Shown in pieces: positions 1 to 3,684 of a DNA stretch of 5,205 nucleotides (within the stretch, counting starts at the first letter, position 1; every line of letters begins with the position of its first letter). The notes beneath the pieces are model-generated. The model did not search any database, had not been told where the DNA came from, and worked only from the letters and a program-made list of their open reading frames with translations. Source of the stretch: Opitutales bacterium (lineage in GTDB: Bacteria; Verrucomicrobiota; Verrucomicrobiia; Opitutales; Oceanipulchritudinaceae); contig SKLD01000058.1 of assembly GCA_007123395.1 (NCBI GenBank), positions 1 to 5,205 on the forward strand, given 5' to 3'. The translations under genes were made by a program, and so were the position numbers.

Positions 1-29
1 AGGCTGAAGCTTCAGCGAGGCACCGGCGG
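1..29. repeat. 29-bp direct repeat, copy 1, with 14-bp palindrome
   Basis: Bases 1-29 are identical to 1832-1860 in the same orientation. Each copy contains the perfect palindrome GCTGAAGCTTCAGC (here 3-16), followed by GAGGCACCGGCGG. The copies diverge immediately afterwards, at base 30 versus 1861. The left boundary of this copy is hidden by the window edge. Confidence 0.9.
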
Positions 30-162
30 GAGAGGGAGGGGAAGAGGGAGAAGGCGTGTCGCCGGAAGAACGGCGGCGGAGGAATTGCCATACCGCGCCG
101 AGCCAGAGAAGGAGGCTGGCGGCGAGGATCCAAGCGAGAGGAGAATGGAGGAGGTGGCGCAC
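1..162 (-). CDS. Small single-helix membrane ORF, partial (runs off left edge)
   Basis: This is an unrecognised reading frame of 54 visible codons that continues past the window edge. The GTG start at 162-160 directly follows an in-frame TAA (165-163), so the frame cannot extend upstream. After a short basic N-terminus (MRHLLHSP) comes a convincing membrane helix at about residues 9-27 (core LAWILAASLLLWLGAVW), then a basic RRR cluster at 29-31 and a Ser/Pro-rich tail. The helix plus flanking arginines suggests a membrane anchor with the tail in the cytoplasm. No Shine-Dalgarno motif is visible; the start lies only 11 bases from an octamer repeat array. The last visible codons (AGASLKLQP) come from the 29-bp repeat also found at 1832-1860, so the true C-terminus may be replaced by repeat DNA. 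It could be a small membrane protein, a gene 5' end broken by a repeat, or chance. Confidence 0.35.
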   Translation of the reverse strand, partial: MRHLLHSPLAWILAASLLLWLGAVWQFLRRRSSGDTPSPSSPPSPAGASLKLQP

Positions 163-173
163 TTAGAAAAATG

Positions 174-197
174 CTGAGATTCTGAAATGCTGAAAAA
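174..197 (+). repeat. Octamer array 1 (three CTGAAAnn units)
   Basis: Three head-to-tail 8-base units are present: CTGAGATT (174-181), CTGAAATG (182-189) and CTGAAAAA (190-197). The unit matches those at 1054-1093 (opposite strand) and 1678-1701. The array lies just upstream of the GTG of the small membrane ORF. Confidence 0.8.
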
Positions 198-582
198 CGG
201 AAAAGTTCCGCCGGGCAGCCTTTCCATGGTCCGTGGTTCCAAAAATACCTCAAACCGGACTCTTCAACCACGGATTCCACGAGCAATACGGATGCTTCTC
301 CGCCGCACTCACCAGCCGGCTATCCTTTATAAACCTTATAATCCGTGGTTCCTCTCGGCGGAAAAGCCTCGCCACTGCTTTCCTACCGCCCGCTTCGCTC
401 AAGGGCACGAAGAACGCAAAGATTTCAAGACAGGTGCGGTTGGATGGCCTCTGGCTCTTCGGTCCTCGGCAGTTCAGAAAAACACCGCTGCTGCGCCGGA
501 TGGAAGGCCTCCGCTACATCTGCTGCCACCCGTAAAGTGCCTGCGGGAAAGCCCGTTCCCGCTGTTTACCCGGAAAGAGATC
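198..582. other. Gene-free spacer with intergenic repeat words
   Basis: I find no supportable gene in this 385-base stretch. It contains an 11-bp inverted repeat (AACCACGGATT at 266-276 and its complement at 340-350), a further direct copy of CCGTGGTTCC at 231-240 and 343-352, a small hairpin CGGAA-AAG-TTCCG at 198-210, and the strong hairpin at 532-569 listed separately. Open frames on the plus strand here do not look like proteins and run antisense into the DUF2283 gene. Confidence 0.6.
532..569 (-). terminator. Hairpin after the DUF2283 gene, terminator-like
   Basis: The inner stem is GCGGGAA (543-549) pairing with TTCCCGC (556-562) over a 6-base loop. An outer stem is GTAAA (532-536) pairing with TTTAC (565-569). 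On the minus strand it begins 13 bases past the DUF2283 stop codon, which suits a transcript end. There is no long U tract after it, so it may be a Rho-assisted or weak terminator, or simply an intergenic palindrome. Confidence 0.45.
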
Positions 583-777
583 TCATGCGACCGCGAACTC
601 GCAGGCATGCGGCAGTTCGGTGTGTCTGGAGGCATTCAGAATCTCCATGCCAACGACATTGCCCGCGGCGTCGTAGTCGAGAATAACATCCGCACGGGAC
701 TCATCGCTTTCAGTAATCTCCCGATCACTGAGCAGAATCCGCAAGACATCAACTTCTCTGTCGTAATAAACCTTCAT
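583..777 (-). CDS. DUF2283 domain-containing protein
   Basis: This is a 64-residue protein that fits the DUF2283 family along nearly its whole length. The opening MKVYYDREVDVLRILLSD has the family's YD...D.L.I.LSD pattern, and the core VILDYDAAGNVVGMEILNAS (31-50) matches the typical VILDYD.dGNvvGiEIL.AS segment. The family's molecular role is not established. Its members are often encoded beside a DUF4258 gene, which has led to a toxin-antitoxin-like reading; that is inference. The ATG at 777-775 follows the TGA (781-779) of a broken DUF4258-like remnant by one base (TGACATG), which supports this start and suggests ancestral translational coupling. No good Shine-Dalgarno motif is visible. 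The C-terminal tail after residue 52 (TELPHACEFAVA) is not part of the core. The gene looks intact but has lost its partner. Confidence 0.85.
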   Translation of the reverse strand: MKVYYDREVDVLRILLSDREITESDESRADVILDYDAAGNVVGMEILNASRHTELPHACEFAVA

Positions 778-778
778 G

Positions 779-863
779 TCAAACTGCCCAATACTTCTCT
801 ACTTTGCCTGTCTTATAGGCGGTGAATTTCCGTGAGTGCGTGCTTTGACAGTTGAATCTTCAT
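779..863 (-). pseudogene. DUF4258-like gene remnant, internally deleted and frameshifted
   Basis: Two short peptides in different frames match the two ends of DUF4258 proteins. From the ATG at 863-861 the sequence reads MKIQLSKHALTEIHRL and then stops at 815-813; the start resembles the usual MKI.lSKHAlermreRgi opening. In another frame, ending at TGA 781-779, it reads RKFTAYKTGKVEKYWAV, close to the usual C-terminal VvTaYkTsKieKYW. The roughly 60 residues expected between them are absent, and the ends are fused out of frame. The TGA lies one base from the ATG of the DUF2283 gene, the usual order for this pair. I infer that the partner was lost by internal deletion. Family assignment rests on remembered consensus patterns, and the fragments are short. 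Confidence 0.55.
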
Positions 864-892
864 GATAGAGGATCCGTTCTCAAGCCAGATAA

Positions 893-933
893 AAGGGCAG
901 GTGCCCTTCGACAGGCTCAGGGCAGGAGGGCAC
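893..933. repeat. Palindromic element with competing hairpins
   Basis: Four copies of a GGGCA-type arm alternate in orientation: AAGGGCA (893-899), TGCCCTT (902-908), AGGGCA (919-924) and AGGGCAC (927-933). The second arm can pair with any of the other three, with perfect stems of 6-7 bp. The middle part, CCTTCGACAGGCTCAGGG, resembles an intergenic palindromic word seen in many environmental genomes. It lies about 30 bases upstream of the DUF4258 remnant. Confidence 0.6.
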
Positions 934-1053
934 AGAGAGGCAGGCGCTGGGATTAAGCCGATGCAGAACACCGGATCCGGATAAAAAGCTCTGTTTTTCT
1001 CCGTGCTTAAGGACGTAAAAGATTCAATCCGAGAGCGGCAGGCAATCTACCTC

Positions 1054-1093
1054 CATTTCAGATATTCAGCGTTTCGGCATCTCAGCGTTTCTT
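1054..1093 (-). repeat. Octamer array 2 (four units plus a partial fifth, minus orientation)
   Basis: On the plus strand the units are CATTTCAG, ATATTCAG, CGTTTCGG, CATCTCAG and CGTTTCTT. On the minus strand they read as variants of CTGAAACG. The strict 8-base period holds over 40 bases, longer than in the other two arrays. Confidence 0.8.
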
Positions 1094-1178
1094 CTCCCCC
1101 CACGCTGCCGCCCTTGGTCGGTTCGGCGGGAAATCCGGCCGAAGACGCTCGGGCGCGACAAAGCGGGGCTGCACTGAG

Positions 1179-1195
1179 GGTGTCCGGCGGACACC
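1179..1195. repeat. Perfect 7-bp hairpin
   Basis: GGTGTCC (1179-1185) and GGACACC (1189-1195) are perfect complements around the 3-base loop GGC. No T tract follows on either strand, so an intrinsic terminator is unlikely. It is probably an intergenic palindrome. Confidence 0.6.
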
Positions 1196-1351
1196 AAAAG
1201 GGTGAAGACATGGCAGGAAATTCAGTTTGTTCAAAAAAAATGAACGGAAAGTTGGCGCGTAGCGAATCCGCCGCGCAGATTCGACGGGGGGATCGGTGAT
1301 TTGGACGGGCATGCACCGGAATGGACGGGCCGACCGGCTTGACCGCAGGAC

Positions 1352-1373
1352 CGACGGAGGCGGGGCTCCGTCG
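1352..1373 (-). terminator. 8-bp hairpin directly after the sulfotransferase-like remnant
   Basis: CGACGGAG (1352-1359) pairs perfectly with CTCCGTCG (1366-1373) over a GC-rich 6-base loop. On the minus strand the stem begins at the base after the TAG stop of the remnant (1376-1374). It could serve as a transcript-end hairpin. The lack of a U tract and the resemblance to a dispersed intergenic palindrome make a plain repeat equally likely. Confidence 0.4.
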
Positions 1374-1671
1374 CTACGGGGAATGGGGATAATGCCGCTC
1401 CCGCAGTTCCGCCGTGGCGTCGAGAACGCGACGGATCTCTGCGGGGCTCAGGCGTTCTTTCCATGAGTGGAGGATCGAATCGCGTTTGCGACCGGTGTTG
1501 GCTTGGGTCTTCAAGAATCGCTCGCGGGCGTCCAGGAGAGATCGAGATGGCAAATAAGTGGCGCGGAAATGGACTGTTTCAAAGGAACGACGAAACTCGC
1601 AGGCGGTGCGGCGCAAGAGGTCGCTGCCGAGCGGCGTGGAGAGGGCGTAGACGAAGAGCCAGAGGGAGGAG
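1374..1671 (-). pseudogene. Possible 5'-truncated gene with sulfotransferase-like C-terminal tail
   Basis: About 98 codons to the TAG at 1376-1374 look coding. The end is the informative part: NTGRKRDSILHSWKERLS followed by PAEIRRVLDATAELRERHYP. It resembles the tail of PAPS-dependent sulfotransferases, where a W+..L+pEei..i...t..l...lgY stretch follows the catalytic domain. The preceding part (LWLFVYALSTPLGSDLLRR onward) is not recognised. There is no in-frame ATG or GTG in the coding-like part. The frame stays open upstream to 1958 only by running through octamer, heptamer and palindrome repeats. The N-terminal 5'-PSB loop region of a sulfotransferase (G.PRSGTT) is absent. I infer a gene that lost its 5' part to repeat-rich DNA. 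The family call is tentative; it could be an unrelated small gene using a TTG start. Confidence 0.35.
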
Positions 1672-1677
1672 GAAAAG

Positions 1678-1701
1678 CTGAAACACTGAAACGCTGAAAG
1701 A
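1678..1701 (+). repeat. Octamer array 3 (three units)
   Basis: The units are CTGAAACA (1678-1685), CTGAAACG (1686-1693) and CTGAAAGA (1694-1701). This is the cleanest of the three arrays. It abuts the coding-like part of the 1374-1671 remnant and lies 15 bases from the heptamer array. Confidence 0.85.
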
Positions 1702-1716
1702 GGATGGGCGATTTTT

Positions 1717-1747
1717 TGATTATTGATTGTTGATTTGTGATTGTTGA
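1717..1747 (+). repeat. Heptamer array, TGATTGT-like, AT-rich
   Basis: Four head-to-tail 7-base units are present: TGATTAT (1717-1723), TGATTGT (1724-1730), TGATTTG (1731-1737) and TGATTGT (1738-1744), followed by a final TGA. The stretch is markedly AT-rich compared with its surroundings. It resembles the short tandemly repeated heptanucleotides (STRRs) of cyanobacteria in type but not in sequence. Confidence 0.8.
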
Positions 1748-1804
1748 GGGCGGATGGGTGGTTTTGGATGAAGGGATTGAGGGATCGGTTTCGCTGGTGG
1801 ACGC

Positions 1805-1880
1805 GCCTCCGTGCGCGGCGGAAGAGGCCGTAGGCTGAAGCTTCAGCGAGGCACCGGCGGTAGAGGCCGTGCCTCCGTGC
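1805..1880. repeat. Composite repeat module around the 29-bp repeat, copy 2
   Basis: Bases 1832-1860 repeat bases 1-29 exactly, including the 14-bp palindrome at 1834-1847. Around this copy are a 16-base direct repeat with one mismatch (1816-1831 and 1855-1870, offset 39), a 10-base direct repeat GCCTCCGTGC (1805-1814 and 1871-1880), and an inverted pair GAGGCAC/GTGCCTC (1848-1854 and 1869-1875). It looks like an intergenic repeat unit with internal duplication. Confidence 0.75.
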
Positions 1881-1958
1881 CGCCCATCGTCGCCAAGGGG
1901 AACGCGTCCAGCGAGGTCCGGGCGGGACGGCAAGCCAGTCCGGCAACGCCGCGATCAT

Positions 1959-2106
1959 CGGTAGCCCAAGCCGTCAGGCTTTGAGCGGGGTTCGGCGAGG
2001 TTTGCGGGGTTTGCCGATCCCTTCCAAACGCTGACGCGTTTGGCTACGTCCGGTTCGCGGTGATTTCCCGTAGTCGGACATCCCGCTCATCCGGGTGCCA
2101 TTACCG
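1959..2106. other. Spacer after the methyltransferase, with hairpins and 9-10-base repeats
   Basis: No gene is supported here. Three imperfect units of 9-10 bases stand head to tail: GCGGGGTTCG (1985-1994), GCGAGGTTT (1995-2003) and GCGGGGTTT (2004-2012). A small hairpin AAGCC-GTCA-GGCTT lies at about 1968-1981, and a stronger hairpin at 2024-2043 is listed separately. GAGCGGG (1983-1989) could also pair at longer range with CCCGCTC (2082-2088). Confidence 0.55.
2024..2043 (-). terminator. Stem-loop downstream of the methyltransferase
   Basis: On the minus strand it reads CCAAACGC-GTCA-GCGTTTGG, a perfect 8-bp stem with a tetraloop, 63 bases beyond the methyltransferase stop. It is followed by AAGGGATCGG and not a U run, so it is not a classical intrinsic terminator. 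It could mark the 3' end of the operon mRNA or be an intergenic palindrome. Confidence 0.4.
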
Positions 2107-2991
2107 TCAGGCCTCCGGTCCCGCCCAGCGGGCGAAGAGGGAGAGCGGAAGGGAGGGCGTGCTGCCGCCGCCGAGGACCAGCTCGCCCACTTCCAGCGCA
2201 CCCCTCGGAAAGACGTCGCGGGTGAGGTTGTGGAGCATAAGGGGCGCGGCTTCGAGGTTGTAGAGGGTAAGGGCAAGTGCGCCGGAATCCGGATCGACGA
2301 GCTTGCGCAGTAGATCCATGAGATCGGCGATCTGGTTTTCCACCTTCCAGACCTCGCCCCGCGGGCCGCGCCCGAAGCTCGGCGGGTCGAGGAGGACAAC
2401 GTCGTAGCGGCGGCTCCTGCGGATCTCGCGCGAGACGAACTTGAAGGCGTCGTCCAAGAGCCAGCGCACCGGGGCCTCGCCCATACCGGAGAGCCGTTGG
2501 TTTTCGCGCGCCCACGCAAGGGCAGGTTTGGAAGCGTCGACATGCGTAACCTGCGCGCCCGCTTTGGCCGCCGTGAGCGTCGCCACCCCTGTGTAGCCGA
2601 AAAGGTTGAGCACCGACGCGGGCGCTCCGCCCGCCTTTGCCGCCAACCGCTCCCGGATCCAGCGCCAGTGCGGCTCCTGCTCGGGAAAGACACCCACGTG
2701 CTTCGATCCGTTTGTCAGGCGCGCCTCCAGCGTGAGTCCCTCGTAGCCAAGCGTCCAGCGCTCCGGCGTATCGTCACGCAACCGCTTCCACCGCCCGTCC
2801 TCGCCGAACTCGGCATGGGCCGCAGCCCATGCCCGCGCGTCAAGCCGAGGCCGCCACCACGCCTTGGGCTCGGCGCGGATGAGGCGCACGTCTCCGAACT
2901 GCTCCAGCTTCCGCCCCCGCCCGCAGTCAAGCAACCGGTGCGCAGGCCACGCACCGTATTCGAGGAGGATGCGCGGCGCTTCTTCGCTCAC
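2107..2991 (-). CDS. Class I SAM-dependent methyltransferase (COG1092, RlmI/RlmK-like)
   Basis: This 294-residue Rossmann-fold methyltransferase carries clear class I motifs. Motif I, LNLFGYTG (128-135), binds SAM. Motif II is HVDAS (150-154), with the acidic residue that contacts the SAM ribose. Motif IV is LDPPSFGRG (201-209). The N-terminal part (LLDCGRGRKLEQFGDVRLIR, KHVGVFPEQEPHW) fits the Methyltrans_SAM group related to 23S rRNA m5C methyltransferase RlmI. The protein is about 100 residues shorter than E. coli RlmI and lacks an N-terminal PUA domain. An RNA substrate is therefore likely but not proven. The GTG start at 2991-2989 lies three bases after the isomerase TGA, and the upstream in-frame TGA excludes an earlier start. 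There is only a weak GGGCGGA-like purine stretch, so translational coupling is likely. It is cytoplasmic, with an intact length and motif set. Confidence 0.88.
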   Translation of the reverse strand: MSEEAPRILLEYGAWPAHRLLDCGRGRKLEQFGDVRLIRAEPKAWWRPRLDARAWAAAHAEFGEDGRWKRLRDDTPERWTLGYEGLTLEARLTNGSKHVGVFPEQEPHWRWIRERLAAKAGGAPASVLNLFGYTGVATLTAAKAGAQVTHVDASKPALAWARENQRLSGMGEAPVRWLLDDAFKFVSREIRRSRRYDVVLLDPPSFGRGPRGEVWKVENQIADLMDLLRKLVDPDSGALALTLYNLEAAPLMLHNLTRDVFPRGALEVGELVLGGGSTPSLPLSLFARWAGPEA

Positions 2992-2994
2992 GGA

Positions 2995-3645
2995 TCAGTC
3001 CGCCCGGCGCGCCGCGCGGATGACAACATCCGAGACAGGCACGTCATCGTGCGGACCCGCCGATCCCGTCTCCACGAAGGAAATCCGGTCAACCACGTCC
3101 ATGCCGTCCACGACCCGCGCGAACACCGCGTAGCCGCCGGTGACGCCGTCGCCGTTGAGGAAGGCGTTGTCAGCCACATTGATGAAAAACTGCGAGGTGG
3201 CGCTGTGCAAATGCTGCGTGCGTGCCATGGCGAGGGTGCCGCGTTGGTTGCGCAGGCCATTGCCAGCTTCATTGAGGATAGGATCGCGCGTGTCCTTCTG
3301 GCGCATTCCCGCCTCGAAACCGCCGCCCTGGATCATGAATCCGGGAATGACGCGGTGAAACAGCGTTCCGTCGTAGAAGCCATCGTCCACGTAACGCAGA
3401 AAGTTCTCTGTCGAGACGGGCGCTTCTTCTTCGAAGAACTCGATGAGGATATCTCCATGCGTCGTCTCGAGGACGACGCGGGGTCTTGTCAGGTCTGGTT
3501 CAGTCATAGGTGCTTGAATACGTTCGGCCGTGCGCCATACCTCAACTTCGCCGGGGCGGAAAAGCTCAAGCTGGTCGCGGCTGCGGCATCCCGAAAAAAC
3601 AAAAAGCGCGGCGAGGAAAGCGCTGATGAGGAAGGTTCGTAACAT
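2995..3645 (-). CDS. Cyclophilin-type peptidyl-prolyl cis-trans isomerase, predicted lipoprotein
   Basis: This 216-residue cyclophilin catalyses cis-trans isomerisation of peptidyl-proline bonds, probably in the periplasm. The N-terminus MLRTFLISAFLAALFVFSGC is a lipoprotein signal peptide with lipid-bearing Cys20. Its -3 residue is Phe, slightly off the usual Leu/Val/Ile. Arg at +2 does not match the inner-membrane retention signal of enterobacteria. After a linker of about 35 residues, the domain fills about 56-213. Signatures are FHRVIPGFMIQGGGF (96-110, with catalytic-type Arg98), RGTLAMART (135-143), SQFFINV (151-157) and YAVFARVVDGMDVVDRI (172-188). The order and spacing match E. coli PpiB closely. 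At the position of the human CypA cyclosporin-binding Trp121 there is Phe162, as is usual in bacteria. The start has no Shine-Dalgarno motif but follows a candidate promoter. The gene lies between the kinase and the methyltransferase. Confidence 0.93.
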   Translation of the reverse strand: MLRTFLISAFLAALFVFSGCRSRDQLELFRPGEVEVWRTAERIQAPMTEPDLTRPRVVLETTHGDILIEFFEEEAPVSTENFLRYVDDGFYDGTLFHRVIPGFMIQGGGFEAGMRQKDTRDPILNEAGNGLRNQRGTLAMARTQHLHSATSQFFINVADNAFLNGDGVTGGYAVFARVVDGMDVVDRISFVETGSAGPHDDVPVSDVVIRAARRAD

Positions 3646-3653
3646 TGTGAGAA

Positions 3654-3683
3654 AGTATTGGGGCCCCCGGCCGACGAGTTCAA
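3654..3683 (-). promoter_or_regulatory. Candidate sigma70-type promoter giving a near-leaderless isomerase mRNA
   Basis: On the minus strand TTGAAC (3683-3678) and AATACT (3659-3654) are separated by 18 bases. Each box matches the sigma70 consensus at 4 of 6 positions. The -10 box ends 8 bases before the isomerase ATG (3645), so transcription would begin within a base or two of the start codon. That agrees with the absence of a Shine-Dalgarno motif. The GC-rich spacer (GGCCGGGGGCCCC) and modest matches keep confidence low. Confidence 0.3.
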
Positions 3684-3684
3684 G

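Larger units (their letters stand above)
934..1373. other. Gene-free spacer with hairpins and an octamer array
   Basis: I see no credible gene here on either strand. Contents include the palindrome CCGGATCCGG (971-980), the octamer array 1054-1093, and the hairpin 1179-1195. There is also a hairpin CGAATC/GATTCG (1263-1268 with 1278-1283), a 9-base direct repeat TGGACGGGC at 1302-1310 and 1322-1330, and the hairpin 1352-1373. Open frames of up to 98 codons cross the region on both strands but match no family I know and run through the repeats. Confidence 0.55.

Noticed and set aside
233..535. Plus-strand frame ending in LRRMEGLRYICCHP, considered as a gene end
   Set aside because: The C-terminal part looks slightly protein-like, but I cannot match it to any family and the upstream part is repeat DNA.
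187..825. 212-codon open frame on the plus strand
   Set aside because: It starts inside an octamer array, crosses intergenic repeats and runs antisense through the DUF2283 gene. The translation has no protein-like motif.
1003..1316. Overlapping open frames of up to 98 codons on both strands
   Set aside because: They run through an octamer array and hairpins, have no similarity I recognise, and neither has a convincing ribosome binding site.
174..1747. Short repeats considered as a CRISPR array
   Set aside because: The units are 7-8 bases with no unique spacers of 25-40 bases between them, and no cas gene is present. These are simple tandem arrays.
1374..1958. Full 194-codon open frame as an intact gene
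   Set aside because: The first half (down to about 1672) is translated palindrome, heptamer and octamer repeat. Only the last 98 codons look coding, so it is listed as a remnant.
1974..2693. 239-codon open frame on the minus strand
   Set aside because: It overlaps the methyltransferase in another frame, is extremely rich in Arg and Ser, and has no domain.
2497..3642. 381-codon open frame on the plus strand
   Set aside because: It lies antisense to the isomerase and the methyltransferase, both with unmistakable family motifs. Its own translation is Arg/Pro-rich without any recognisable domain; it is a high-GC shadow.
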